DNA of 60,935 nt, taken from assembly GCA_019117005.1 (NCBI GenBank), contig DXAO01000041.1, forward strand, positions 1-60,935, written 5' to 3'. This DNA is from Candidatus Collinsella stercoripullorum. GTDB taxonomy: Bacteria > Actinomycetota > Coriobacteriia > Coriobacteriales > Coriobacteriaceae. A model generated the notes under the pieces. It saw only the letters and a program-made list of their open reading frames with translations. It was not told where the DNA came from and made no database searches. Of this stretch, positions 26,759-36,416 are shown piece by piece; position 1 is the stretch's first letter; every line of letters starts with the position of its first letter. A program made the position numbers and the translations under genes.

Positions 26759-27649
26759 ATGGGCGAGACCGCAGGGAACCCGCCCGCGGCCGGTGCGGCG
26801 CGCGACGAGTCGACGCTCGCCGACGCGCGCGCCTCGTTCCAGTCGCTCGTCCGGACCATCTGGCGCCTCCGCCAGCCCGACGGCTGCCCGTGGGACCGCG
26901 AGCAGACGCATGCCTCCATCGCCGGGAACATGATCGAGGAGGCGTACGAGGCCGTCGACTGCATCGAGTCCGGGGACGCCGCGCATCTGCGCGAGGAGCT
27001 GGGCGACGTGCTCATGCAGGTGGTCCTGCACGCCCAGATCGCCGCGGACGCCGGGGAGTTCACGATCGACGACGTGGTGCGCGACCTCGACGAGAAGCTC
27101 GTGCGGCGCCATCCCCACGTGTTCGGCTCGACCGAGGGGGCACGGGACGCCGATGCGGTCCTGGACATCTGGGACGAGGTCAAGCGGGTCGAGCGCGAGG
27201 GGCGTAACGCCGCGGAGGACGGGGCCGCCTCGACCGACGGGGCCGACGCCGAGCCCGCGCCCGAGGGGCTGCTCGACAGCGTGCCCCTGGCCTTTCCCGC
27301 ACTCATGCAGGCGCAGAAGGTGTCCAAGCGCGCCGCCAAGGCGGGCTTCGAGTGGGACACGGTCGAGGATGTGTGGGACCAGGTCGCATCGGAGCGCGCC
27401 GAGTTCGAGGCGGAGGAGCCCGGCAGCGACGCCCGCTCCCTGGAGTTCGGCGACATGCTGTTCGCCTTGGTGAACGTGGCGCGCAAGGAGGGCATCGACG
27501 CCGAGGGCGCCCTGCGCGCCTCCACGGCCAAGTTCCGCCGCCGGTGGGCGGCCATGGAGGGCATCGCGCGCGAACGCGGCGAGCGGCTCGAGGACCTCTC
27601 CACCTCCGAGCTCAACGCGCTGTGGGACGGCGTCAAGGGCGGGGAGTGA
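26759..27649 (+). CDS. mazG: MazG nucleoside triphosphate pyrophosphohydrolase
   Basis: A 296-residue housecleaning NTPase with two MazG domains. The N-terminal one (~30-140) has CPWDREQTHASI, the metal-binding EEAYEAVDCIES and EELGDVLMQVVLHAQ, and RRHPHVFG. The C-terminal one (~185-285) has AKAGFEWDTVEDVWDQ, ERAEFE and LEFGDMLFALVNVAR. An Ala/Asp/Glu-rich insertion (AEDGAASTDGADAEPAPEG, ~residues 160-178) separates them. GAGGAG overlaps the upstream stop. It lies upstream of eno-divIC-ppx, an order common in actinobacteria. Confidence 0.94.
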   Translation: MGETAGNPPAAGAARDESTLADARASFQSLVRTIWRLRQPDGCPWDREQTHASIAGNMIEEAYEAVDCIESGDAAHLREELGDVLMQVVLHAQIAADAGEFTIDDVVRDLDEKLVRRHPHVFGSTEGARDADAVLDIWDEVKRVEREGRNAAEDGAASTDGADAEPAPEGLLDSVPLAFPALMQAQKVSKRAAKAGFEWDTVEDVWDQVASERAEFEAEEPGSDARSLEFGDMLFALVNVARKEGIDAEGALRASTAKFRRRWAAMEGIARERGERLEDLSTSELNALWDGVKGGE

Positions 27650-27739
27650 CGGGTCCGCGGGTATCGGGAACAAAGATCTGCCCCGCGCCGATTCGCATCG
27701 CCTTGCCGTGGATAAACCCCGCGCAATCGGGAATACTGA

Positions 27740-29101
<1,362 letters not shown>

Positions 29102-29193
29102 CGCACCGGGCCCGCTGCGCCGACCGCGACTCCACGGCGCAGCGGGGCGCCGCATCCGCGGCATCCGGGCGATAGACGCGCCCCTCTTTTCCT

Positions 29194-29226
29194 GGCGGCG
29201 TCGGGCCTCGGCGGCCCGGCGCCGCC
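29194..29226 (+). terminator. Strong hairpin after eno (terminator-like, no U-tract)
   Basis: 14-bp stem GGCGGCGTCGGGCC / GGCCCGGCGCCGCC with 5-nt loop. No T-run follows, so it may be an RNA-stabilising or weak termination structure. The rest of the 345-bp gap (29102-29446) holds no other gene; a TATAACT near 29395 may be the divIC promoter. Confidence 0.5.
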
Positions 29227-29446
29227 GTCTGCTTCCCGGCGCCAGGGCGCGGCCCGTCCGTTCCCGGCGGCCCGCCGCCCGCGCTCCCCGGATCGACCGG
29301 GCGCGTCCGCCCGGGTCCGGGCCCAGCGGCCCGCCGCCCCTCCCGCTTCTGCCGGCGTCCCGAATCCCTGCACAACTGGAACGGGACCGCGTGGTATAAC
29401 TGAATGAACGACCGCGCACACGCACTCCAATCACACAAGGCGCACT

Positions 29447-30310
29447 ATGGACAACTTTCGCAACAACACCGTGACCCTCGCGTCGACGGCAGCCCGTCGG
29501 TCCTCCTACGCTGCCGGTTCGGCGTCCTCCGCGCCGTCGGGCGGCGCGCGCAGGGCGGCTGCCGGGGCGTCGGCGGGCCGCCGCTCGTCCCGGGCGTCCG
29601 CCGGGGCCCGGTCCGGGCGAGCCGGATCGGGCCGCCCGTTCGCCGCCGCGTCCGCCTCCGCCGGGCGGTCGCCTCGCGACGGGGGGTTCGCCGCCGCGCG
29701 CGACGGGGAGGGCTTCGTTAGCCGCTCCGATACGGGGGCGGCGGGTCGCTCCCGGACGCGCGCCGCGCATCCGGGGGACCATGCGGGGGAGGGCGCATCC
29801 TCCCCGCGGCGCGAGCGCTCCACGAACTTCATGAAGTACGCGGCGGACAGCCGCGTCGTCCAGATGCTCTACGCCTTCATGACGGGGAGGACCAAGCCGC
29901 TGTTCTACGCGCTGGTGATCGGCGCCGTGGCGGTCGGCCTGTACTTCCCGGTGCGCGACTGCTACGCCGCGTGGCGCACGGGCGACATCCTGAGCCGCCA
30001 GTACGAGGTGCGCAAGGCGTATAACGACAGCCTGCAGGCCGAGGTCGACAAGTACCTCTCCCAGGAGGGCATCGAGCAGTCCGCCCGCGAGCTCGGGATG
30101 GTCCTGCCCGGCGAGACGCGCGTCGAGGTCACCGGCGACGGCTCCTCCGACGCGTCCTCGGGCGACGACTCGTCCGACGTGCCCTCGTCCTCCGCGGAGG
30201 CGGCGCAGGCGGAGCAGGCCGTCGCCGAGGAGGCCCCGTGGTACATCAAGGCGCTCGACGCGCTGTTCTTCTTCGACGCCGGCGGGCAGTCGGCGGCGAG
30301 CGGGCAGTAA
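29447..30310 (+). CDS. DivIC/FtsB-like septum formation initiator with long disordered N-terminus
   Basis: 287 residues. Positions 1-~125 are Ser/Ala/Arg/Gly-rich and probably disordered and cytoplasmic. A single transmembrane helix lies at ~150-170 (LFYALVIGAVAVGLYFPV). A short coiled coil follows (ILSRQYEVRKAYNDSLQAEVDKYLSQEGIEQSARELGMVLPGE, ~180-225), the FtsB/DivIC pattern where a Leu/Glu coil meets a conserved G-M-V-x-P-G-E. A Ser/Asp-rich and then hydrophobic tail closes the protein. By family it acts in the divisome with FtsL and FtsQ. It sits between eno and ppx as in many actinobacteria. Confidence 0.85.
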   Translation: MDNFRNNTVTLASTAARRSSYAAGSASSAPSGGARRAAAGASAGRRSSRASAGARSGRAGSGRPFAAASASAGRSPRDGGFAAARDGEGFVSRSDTGAAGRSRTRAAHPGDHAGEGASSPRRERSTNFMKYAADSRVVQMLYAFMTGRTKPLFYALVIGAVAVGLYFPVRDCYAAWRTGDILSRQYEVRKAYNDSLQAEVDKYLSQEGIEQSARELGMVLPGETRVEVTGDGSSDASSGDDSSDVPSSSAEAAQAEQAVAEEAPWYIKALDALFFFDAGGQSAASGQ

Positions 30311-30355
30311 GGCGCCGGGCCGTTCGGCGGCACCGGGCACGGAAGGGGGAAGCGC

Positions 30356-31321
30356 ATGCGCGTGGCGGCGATCGACCTGGGGACGGTCTCGTCCCGATTG
30401 CTCACCGCGGAGGTTGACGGCGGATCCATCGTCCGCTCCGCGAAGCGCACGGAGATCACCGACCTGGGGCAGGGGGTCGATGCGACGGGGCTCCTCTCCG
30501 ACGAGGCGATCGACCGCGTGATAGGCGCCTGCGCCTCGTTCGTCGACGAGATCTCCGCGTTCGAGCCGGATGCGGTGTGCTGCACGCTCACGAGCGCCGC
30601 GCGCGATGCCGGGAACGGACGGGTGCTGCTGTCGGGGCTCGAGGGACTCGGCCTGCGGCCCCAGGTGATCCCGGGCGAGGTCGAGGCGAGGTTGACGTTC
30701 TACGGCGTCGCGCATGATTTCGCGGGGGAGCGGATCGCCGTTGCGGACTCGGGCGGCGGCTCGACGGAGTTCGCCCAAGGGAGCTTCGTCCCGGGTGAGC
30801 CCCTCGAGGTGGACGGCGTCGTCTCGCTGAACATCGGCTGCCGGCGCATCACGGACCGCTTCCTCGCGGGCCGCCCGCCCACCGGGGAGCAGATCGACCG
30901 GGCGGCGGCGTGGGCGTTCGAGCACCTCTCCTCCTACTGGCGCGAGCGGCCCGGGCGCCCCGAGCGGCTCGTGGCCGTAGGCGGCACGGTGACGACGCTG
31001 GTGGCGATGGCGTACGAGCTCGCCGTGTACGACCCCGCGTTCGTCCATCTGCATGAGCTGACCGCCGACGAGGTGGACCGCTGCATCGAGCGGATGCGCG
31101 GGCGCACGGCGGCTCAGATCGCCGAGCTCCCCGGTATCCAGCCCAAGCGCGCGCCCGTGATGCTGGGCGGCGCCCTGATCATCCGGGAGCTGATGCGCGC
31201 GGGCGGCTACGATTCCCTGACGGTGAGCGAGAACAGCCTGCTCGTGGGGATGGCCCACACGATCTGTGAGGTGCTGGGCGGCGAGCAGCCGGCGATCGGT
31301 TGGACCCCCGCCCTATCGTGA
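30356..31321 (+). CDS. Ppx/GppA-family exopolyphosphatase/pppGpp phosphohydrolase
   Basis: A 321-residue ASKHA-fold enzyme. N-terminal phosphate loop IDLGTVSSRLLTAEV (the usual Asn-Ser is Val-Ser here), LTSAARDAGN, VIPGEVEARLTFYGV, ADSGGGSTEFAQGSF and VAVGGTVTTLVAMA. It cleaves polyphosphate and/or pppGpp; only the N-terminal two domains are present, as is common in actinobacterial Ppx1. The ATG follows GGAAGGGGG, 45 nt after divIC. Confidence 0.92.
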   Translation: MRVAAIDLGTVSSRLLTAEVDGGSIVRSAKRTEITDLGQGVDATGLLSDEAIDRVIGACASFVDEISAFEPDAVCCTLTSAARDAGNGRVLLSGLEGLGLRPQVIPGEVEARLTFYGVAHDFAGERIAVADSGGGSTEFAQGSFVPGEPLEVDGVVSLNIGCRRITDRFLAGRPPTGEQIDRAAAWAFEHLSSYWRERPGRPERLVAVGGTVTTLVAMAYELAVYDPAFVHLHELTADEVDRCIERMRGRTAAQIAELPGIQPKRAPVMLGGALIIRELMRAGGYDSLTVSENSLLVGMAHTICEVLGGEQPAIGWTPALS

Positions 31322-31352
31322 TCCGGTTCCGTCGTGATACACTAGCCCGCAC

Positions 31353-31437
31353 GGGGGCGTGGCGGAATCGGCATACGCAGGAGACTTAAAATCTTCGGCC
31401 GCAAGGATTGTGGGTTCGAGTCCCACCGCCCCTACCA
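31353..31437 (+). tRNA. tRNA-Leu (anticodon TAA)
   Basis: Acceptor GGGGGCG/CGCCCCT, with a G-U first pair. The anticodon stem GGAGA/TCTTC encloses CTTAAAA (TAA). A class II variable arm follows, with T-arm GTGGG-TTCGAGT-CCCAC. CCA is encoded (31435-31437). A GATACACT box lies just upstream. Unlike the Leu(CAG) and Arg tRNAs it carries no T-arm repeat downstream. Confidence 0.96.
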
Positions 31438-31446
31438 GACCGATCG

Positions 31447-31466
31447 GGGCCCCGGCAGCGGGGCCC
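31447..31466 (+). terminator. Hairpin after tRNA-Leu(TAA)
   Basis: GGGCCCCG-GCAG-CGGGGCCC, 8-bp perfect stem, with only scattered T afterwards. Confidence 0.55.
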
Positions 31467-31578
31467 TTCGCGTTTCCTTGTTCGAACAACTCGACAGGGG
31501 GTCGTCCCTTGCTGTATAGTTGCCCGGATTCTATGGGAGCGAACGGGGCCGTATCGCGCGCCCCGCATCGGGGGAGCT

Positions 31579-32796
31579 ATGGGATTCACGTATAGGACGA
31601 CGCTCGTCTCCTGCTTCGTCGCGTATATCGTCCAAGCGGTCGTCAACAACTTCGTGCCGCTGCTGTTCGTCACCTTCCAGAGCGAGTTCGGGATACCCCT
31701 CTCCCAGATCACCCTGCTCATCACGGTCAACTTCGCGGTCCAGCTGACAGTCGACCTGCTGTCGGCGCGGTTCGTCGACGTGATCGGCTACCGCGCGTCC
31801 ATCGTCGCCGCGCATATCCTGACCGCCGTCGGGCTGGTGCTGCTCACCGTCCTGCCCCAGTCGGTCGACCCGTTCGCGGGCATCCTCGCCGCGGTGGTGG
31901 TCTACGCGATCGGCGGCGGGGTCATCGAGGTGCTCGTGAGCCCCATCGTCGAGGCATGCCCGACCGACGACAAGGCGAGCGCCATGAGCCTGCTCCATTC
32001 CTTCTACTGCTGGGGCAGTGTGGGCGTGGTGCTGCTGTCCACGGTGTTCTTCGCGTACGTGGGCGTCTCCAGCTGGCGTCTGCTCGCCTGCGCGTGGGCG
32101 GTCCTGCCGCTCGCCAACGCCCTGGTGCTGCTGCGCACCCCCATCGCCAAGCCCTTGGACGAGGGGGATGCGGGGATGTCCGTGGGCGAGCTGCTCGGCA
32201 GCCGGGTGTTCTGGGTGCTCGTCGTCATGATGCTGTGCGCCGGCGCGAGCGAGCAGTCCGTGAGCCAGTGGGCCTCCGCGTTCGCCGAACGCGGGCTGCA
32301 GGTGGGCAAGACCATGGGCGACCTCGCCGGCCCGATGATGTTCGCCCTGCTCATGGGTACCGCACGTCTTCTGTACGCGAAGATCGGCAGCCGCTGGGAC
32401 CTCGGCCGCACGATGCTCGCGAGCACCCTTCTGTGCGCGGCCTCCTACCTGCTGACGAGCCTGTCGCCCTGGCCGGCGCTCAGCTTGGTCGGATGCGGGC
32501 TGTGCGGGTTCTCGGTCGGCGTTCTGTGGCCGGGTACGTTCAGCCGGGCCTCGGCGGCCCTGCGGCGCGGGGGGACGGCGATGTTCGCGCTGCTCGCGTT
32601 GGCGGGGGACCTGGGATGCTCCGCCGGACCCACCCTCGTGGGCATGGTGTCCGATGCCGCGGGCGGCAACCTCGGGGCGGGGATCCTCGCCGGCGCGGTG
32701 TTCCCCGTCGTGCTCGCCGTCTGCCTGATCGCGCAGCGCGCGGGCGCGGGCCGACGCCGTCCCGCCGGGGCCGGGAGGCCCTCCGAGCGGGCGTAG
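31579..32796 (+). CDS. MFS transporter
   Basis: A 405-residue protein with about twelve hydrophobic segments and the MFS loop 2-3 motif region (DLLSARFVDVIGYRASIVAAH). The pattern of STVFFAYVGVSSWRLL and FSVGVLWPGTFSRASAALRRGGTAMFALLALAGD resembles fucose/glucose-type (FucP-like) MFS permeases, but the substrate is not readable. ATG at 31579 follows GGGGGAG. Its arginine-rich tail (RAGAGRRRPAGAGR) is cytoplasmic. Confidence 0.85.
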   Translation: MGFTYRTTLVSCFVAYIVQAVVNNFVPLLFVTFQSEFGIPLSQITLLITVNFAVQLTVDLLSARFVDVIGYRASIVAAHILTAVGLVLLTVLPQSVDPFAGILAAVVVYAIGGGVIEVLVSPIVEACPTDDKASAMSLLHSFYCWGSVGVVLLSTVFFAYVGVSSWRLLACAWAVLPLANALVLLRTPIAKPLDEGDAGMSVGELLGSRVFWVLVVMMLCAGASEQSVSQWASAFAERGLQVGKTMGDLAGPMMFALLMGTARLLYAKIGSRWDLGRTMLASTLLCAASYLLTSLSPWPALSLVGCGLCGFSVGVLWPGTFSRASAALRRGGTAMFALLALAGDLGCSAGPTLVGMVSDAAGGNLGAGILAGAVFPVVLAVCLIAQRAGAGRRRPAGAGRPSERA

Positions 32797-32857
32797 CGTC
32801 GCCGGGTGAGACCACCTCCGCGGGCCGACGCCGTCCCGCCGGCCCTGCGGCCCGCGG

Positions 32858-33493
32858 CTAGCTCCGGTCCTCGGACGTCTCGCGCATGGCCTTCGTCGAG
32901 CGCGCGAGGTACTCGTTGCGCTTCGCCATGTCGCCCTTGTTCTGATACTGGAGCGCGAGCAGGTACTCGATGCGCCCGCGCGCCGGGCCGTGCAGGCGGT
33001 CGAGGGCCTGCTCCATCCGGTCGATGTAGTTGTACTGCTTCAAGATCGCGATGTCGTACATCATGCGGCAGTCCTGCTGGGAGTCGCCGTACTTCGCGCT
33101 GTCGAGCCTCTCGATCTCGTCCAGCATCCGCTTGGCCTTCTTGCCCCGGCTCAGGCTGGTGTAGATGTTGAACGCCTTGATGACGAGGTCGGCGCGCTGC
33201 TCGTCGCTCACCTTGCGTGCGAGCAGGTCGTCGAGCAGCTTCTCCGCCTCGTTCCAATCGCCCTTGATCATGTGGGCGTTGAGCTTGAAGTAGCTGCGGT
33301 TGTAGTCCGGGTAGACCAGCCGCGCGATCCGCGAATCGATAAGGCGGAAGAACTCGTCGTACTTCCCGTCCTCCAGGAGCTGCCCCAGCTTGGCGAACAT
33401 GGTGCGCTTCTGGATGGAGATGAAGACCGTGATGACGGCGAGCACGGCGAACATCGCGATGGTGACGATGGTCAGGATTCTGATCGGGTCCAT
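32858..33493 (-). CDS. Membrane-anchored TPR-like helical protein
   Basis: A 211-residue hypothetical protein with one N-terminal transmembrane helix (~6-27, ILTIVTIAMFAVLAVITVFI). The rest is an all-helical domain with TPR-like spacing (DGKYDEFFRLID, KGDWNEAEKLLDDLL, YNYIDRMEQALDRLHGPARGRIEYLLALQYQNKGDMAKR). No catalytic motif is visible. It may be a scaffold facing the cytoplasm. GGGAGGATCC precedes the ATG at 33493. Confidence 0.75.
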   Translation of the reverse strand: MDPIRILTIVTIAMFAVLAVITVFISIQKRTMFAKLGQLLEDGKYDEFFRLIDSRIARLVYPDYNRSYFKLNAHMIKGDWNEAEKLLDDLLARKVSDEQRADLVIKAFNIYTSLSRGKKAKRMLDEIERLDSAKYGDSQQDCRMMYDIAILKQYNYIDRMEQALDRLHGPARGRIEYLLALQYQNKGDMAKRNEYLARSTKAMRETSEDRS

Positions 33494-33700
33494 GGATCCT
33501 CCCGGAAACGGTGCGGTGCTGCGCTGCGGGCGCGCGGCGAGCGCCGGCGGTGTTCGAGCGAAACGACATTATCGCGCAAATGGTATCGATGTGCAGAGCA
33601 CAAGGGCCTGTCGCCCGCGCTCTGCGGCACGTATGATGGGGAAAGACGGCGCCGTTCCCGAAGCGGGGCGGTGCGGGGACCTGGAGGCTGGGAGGCCCGT

Positions 33701-33985
33701 ATGAAGAAGATCGTGGTCGCCTGCGGGACGGGCGTCGCCACCTCGGCGATGGTGGCGCTGCGCGTGGGCGAGCTGCTCGACGCGCATGGATACGCGGGCT
33801 CCTACGAGCTGGTCCGCTGCGCGATCGACGACACGCCGCGGGAGTGCGCGGATGCCGACCTGCTGATCGCCACGACGATCGCGCCGGTCGGCGTCACGTG
33901 CGAGTACGTGAGCGGCGTGCCGTTCCTGACCGGTCGCGGCCGCGCCGACGCGGAGCGGTTTATCCTGGAGACCATGGCGCGGTAG
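33701..33985 (+). CDS. Orphan PTS EIIB, galactitol/ascorbate type
   Basis: A 94-residue soluble domain beginning MKKIVVACGTGVATSAM, with phosphorylatable Cys9 in the CGTGxATS P-loop of galactitol-type EIIB (GatB). No EIIA or EIIC gene is next to it; its neighbours are a TPR-like protein and a VOC-fold protein. It could serve a remote EIIC or act as a phosphorelay/regulatory protein. GGAGGCCC precedes the ATG. Confidence 0.85.
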   Translation: MKKIVVACGTGVATSAMVALRVGELLDAHGYAGSYELVRCAIDDTPRECADADLLIATTIAPVGVTCEYVSGVPFLTGRGRADAERFILETMAR

Positions 33986-34048
33986 GCGGCGCACAGTACA
34001 ATACAGGTGCGGAGCCGTTCCGCACCATCGCGATCGAGAGGAGCCGTC

Positions 34049-34426
34049 ATGGCGGAAACCAGCGAGAACCCTGTCGAGCTGTTTGGAATGTACATCGCCC
34101 ATGTAGGTGTCAACGCTGAGACCCCGGAGGAGGCGGCGCGGATCGCCGAGGAGTTCTCGCTCCTCATGGGACTGCCTGCCCGCGATACGCCGGTCTCCGT
34201 CTTCTCGGATACCCTCGTCGAGACCATGAAGGGCTGCGGCCGCGGTACCTGCGGTCATATCGGCTTCCATGTCGATGACATGGTCGCAGCCGAGCGCTGG
34301 TTCGCCGCGCGCGGTTTCGAGATCAACGAGGAGTCCCGCGCCCTCAACCCGGATGGCTCAACGCGCCTGGTGTACTTCAAGCGCGAGATCGGCGGGTTCG
34401 CCGTCCATCTGACATCCGATAAGTAG
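34049..34426 (+). CDS. VOC-superfamily (glyoxalase/bleomycin-resistance fold) protein
   Basis: A 125-residue protein with the paired beta-alpha-beta-beta-beta module: ELFGMYIAHVGVNAETPEEAARIAEEFSLLMGL, GHIGFHVDDMVAAERWFAARGFEI, RLVYFKREIGGFAVHLT. A His in YIAHVGVN and one in GHIGFHVDD, with a late His in VHLT, could be metal ligands. The substrate is unknown. ATG at 34049 follows GAGAGGAG. Confidence 0.75.
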   Translation: MAETSENPVELFGMYIAHVGVNAETPEEAARIAEEFSLLMGLPARDTPVSVFSDTLVETMKGCGRGTCGHIGFHVDDMVAAERWFAARGFEINEESRALNPDGSTRLVYFKREIGGFAVHLTSDK

Positions 34427-34470
34427 CGAGCGCCGTTCTCCGCGGGAAGAAAAAATCGTTCAAAAACTTC

Positions 34471-34498
34471 TTGCACTTGCGGTTCGTTTTGCTAAGAT
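34471..34498 (+). promoter_or_regulatory. Promoter of tRNA-Leu(CAG)
   Basis: TTGCAC (34471-34476) and TAAGAT (34493-34498), 16-nt spacer, 10 nt before the tRNA. The upstream CAAAAACTTCTTGCAC resembles the CAAAAAAGTTCTTGCGC in front of tRNA-Asp. Confidence 0.7.
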
Positions 34499-34508
34499 TG
34501 AACAGCAC

Positions 34509-34595
34509 GCGGGCGTGGCGGAATTGGCAGACGCGTATGGTTCAGGTCCATATGGGGGCAACCCCGTGAAGGTTCAAGTCCTTTCGCCCGCACCA
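34509..34595 (+). tRNA. tRNA-Leu (anticodon CAG)
   Basis: Acceptor GCGGGCG/CGCCCGC. The anticodon stem TATGG/CCATA encloses TTCAGGT (CAG). It has a class II variable arm and T-arm GAAGG-TTCAAGT-CCTTT. CCA is encoded (34593-34595). Its T-arm and 3' end seed the repeats downstream. Confidence 0.96.
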
Positions 34596-34903
34596 TAGAA
34601 TGTTGAAGGCTCCGGTGACGGGGCCTTTTCATATCTCGGGCCCCTCGCGGGGACTTGAACCGGTGAGGTCGCGAGGCTGCGGGAACGCGCGAGCGTTCCC
34701 CAGCGAGCGTGCGAGGGCGGCGGATGCCGCCCGAAGCCGCGGACGCCGGAGGCGGACGCAAGTCCTTTCGCCCGCACCATAGAATGTTGAAGGCCCCGGT
34801 GACGGGGCCTTTTCATATCTCGGGCCCCTCGCGGGGACTTGAACCGGTGAGGTCGCGAGGCTGTGGGAACGCGCGAGCGTTCCCCAGCGAGCGTGCGAGG
34901 GCG
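34575..34903 (+). repeat. Two T-arm-bounded repeat units after tRNA-Leu(CAG)
   Basis: Copy 1 is 34575-34719 (it begins inside the tRNA) and copy 2 is 34759-34903; they are ~145 bp each, offset exactly 184 bp, with two base differences noticed. Each contains the tRNA 3' end with CCA, a terminator (34606-34629 and 34790-34813), GGACTTGAACC (34651-34661 and 34835-34845, the exact inverted copy of T-arm GGTTCAAGTCC) and GGTCGCGAGGCTG. A hairpin GGGAACGC-GCGA-GCGTTCCC comes next. Copy 1 continues through a second hairpin GGGCGGC-GGAT-GCCGCCC to the start of copy 2; copy 2 stops just after the first hairpin and linker. Confidence 0.88.
34606..34629 (+). terminator. Terminator of tRNA-Leu(CAG)
   Basis: AAGGCTCCG-GTGA-CGGGGCCTTTT; 9-bp stem with T-tract. 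Duplicated at 34790-34813 with a perfected T-to-C pair. Confidence 0.85.
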
Positions 34904-34909
34904 CAGGTT

Positions 34910-35175
34910 CGTTCGTTTTCCCCGTGCTGGCAGAGAATCGCCGTTTGGGGGAGGGTCGCGCCCGCGATTCGATGGAAACGGGGCGTCGGCGCATGCTCGA
35001 CGGGTTGCCGGCCTTTCTCCGTCGGCTCTTCGACCCGGAAAACGCATCGTCAAAAACAGCCAAAACGAAAGATGCGGTCATAACGACTGCCTACGCAGGG
35101 GATGCCCGCGCCAAGTCAGTGCCTCCCCCTTCCCCCAAACGGTGATTTTCCGCCAGCTCGGGAAACGCGAACGAC
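34910..35175. mobile_element. MITE-like element with ~50-bp imperfect terminal inverted repeats
   Basis: The left arm (~34910-34955, CCCCGTGCTGGCAGAGAATC then CCGTTTGGGGGAGGG) and the right arm (~35122-35175) are inverted copies at roughly 80% by eye. Shared words include GCTGGC, AATC-CCGTTTGGGGGA and CGTTTTCCC/CGTTTCCC. The ~165-bp interior encodes nothing convincing. No transposase is nearby and no clear target duplication was found, so a non-autonomous element is inferred. Confidence 0.5.
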
Positions 35176-35483
35176 GCGACGCCGCTGGACGGGGGGTGAG
35201 GACGACGCCGTACGGCAGGGTGGGGCATGCCCGGAGGGTGCGGCGCCGCTGGGCGGGTGACGCGGACGGTGCGAGGACGCCATGCGGAGGGTCGAGCGGC
35301 TCGGCCCTGCCGGGCGGGGCGCGAGGATGACGCGACACCGTCCGACCGAGGAGGACCCCCCGCCCCGGATGCTCGGGGCCGCCCGTATGGCGTAACCTTG
35401 CAAAACCGTTAGCGAAACATAAGGCGCCGTGCGCGCATCCCCGCGCATCCCTTTGGGATAATGACGGGCGAGGAGGGCGGTCG
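35176..35483. other. Noncoding gap before the GT51 gene
   Basis: No gene supported in these 308 bp. They are GC-rich with GACG-rich low-complexity sequence, then an AT-richer end (GCAAAACCGTTAGCGAAACATAAGG, around 35400). GGGATAATGAC at ~35455 gives a TAATGA/GATAAT -10-like box before the next gene. Confidence 0.45.
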
Positions 35484-36167
35484 ATGAAAACACTCGCGCG
35501 CATCATCAGACGGGTGCTCGTCATCGCGCTGGTCGCGGTCATCGCGATGTGCGCGCTGACCGTCTGGCGCGGCTACGGGATGTACCGCGAAGCCCTCGCC
35601 GGCCGGCCGATCTCCCAGACCGTGGAGGAACTACGGGCGACCGATACGTACACCGAGCTGGACGAGCTGCCGCAGACGTACCTCGATGCGGTGGTCGCCG
35701 TGGAGGATCATAGGTTCTACGAGCACGGCGGCATCGATCCCATCGCCATCTGCCGCGCCGCGTTCAACGACCTGCGCACGCTGAGCTTGCGCGAAGGGGG
35801 GAGCACTATCACGCAGCAGGTGGCCAAGAACCTGTTCTTCACGCAGGACAAGCATTTCGAGCGCAAGGTGGCCGAGGTCTTCATGGCGTTCGACCTCGAA
35901 GCGCGCTACAGCAAACGCGAGATCCTCGAGCTGTATGTGAACTCGTCGTATTTCGGCTCCGGCTACACCGGCATCGGGCAGGCAGCGCCCGGATATCTCG
36001 GGTGCGACCCATCCGACATGAGCGATTACGAGTGCGCCCTGATGGCGGGGTTCCCGAACGCCCCGGAGCTGTTCGCGGCGGACCCGCAGGCCGCCGACTC
36101 CCGGGCGCGGGTCGTCGTGCTGCAGATGGAGAAATATGGATTCGACCCCGGGGACGCCGCTTCCTGA
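35484..36167 (+). CDS. Monofunctional peptidoglycan glycosyltransferase (GT51)
   Basis: A 227-residue membrane-anchored transglycosylase polymerising lipid II. One N-terminal transmembrane helix (~8-30), then GT51 motifs: VAVEDHRFYEHGGIDP (catalytic Glu), LREGGSTITQQVAKNLFFTQ, RKVAEVFMAFDLEARYSKREILELYVNSSYFG, and GLNP-like AGFPNAPELF. There is no transpeptidase domain. GAGGAGGGCGG precedes the ATG. Confidence 0.92.
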   Translation: MKTLARIIRRVLVIALVAVIAMCALTVWRGYGMYREALAGRPISQTVEELRATDTYTELDELPQTYLDAVVAVEDHRFYEHGGIDPIAICRAAFNDLRTLSLREGGSTITQQVAKNLFFTQDKHFERKVAEVFMAFDLEARYSKREILELYVNSSYFGSGYTGIGQAAPGYLGCDPSDMSDYECALMAGFPNAPELFAADPQAADSRARVVVLQMEKYGFDPGDAAS

Positions 36168-36416
36168 TGGGGTGCCGCCGGGTGTCGCGGTCCATCCGCG
36201 GCACCCCCGATCCGCCGCCCCGTCTGCCGCGGCGGCGTCCGCCAGGGACGCGGGCGGCTTCGGGTCGGCGGGGAGGATTGCCGGCGAGTAGCCGGGACCG
36301 CCTCGGCCGCAGGGGGTCGGCGGAAGCCGAGGACGGCGAGGTGCCTTGCGGCCATGCGCCCCGGTCGCAGCAGGGCGCTTTCGGGTACAACCTCCGATAA
36401 GGTGCAGGAGGGATCT

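Noticed and set aside
34575..34903. CRISPR array
   Set aside because: Only two long copies, each including a tRNA tail and terminator; no short regular repeats with unique spacers and no cas genes.
34910..35175. Complete insertion sequence
   Set aside because: No transposase reading frame inside or nearby; at most a non-autonomous element.
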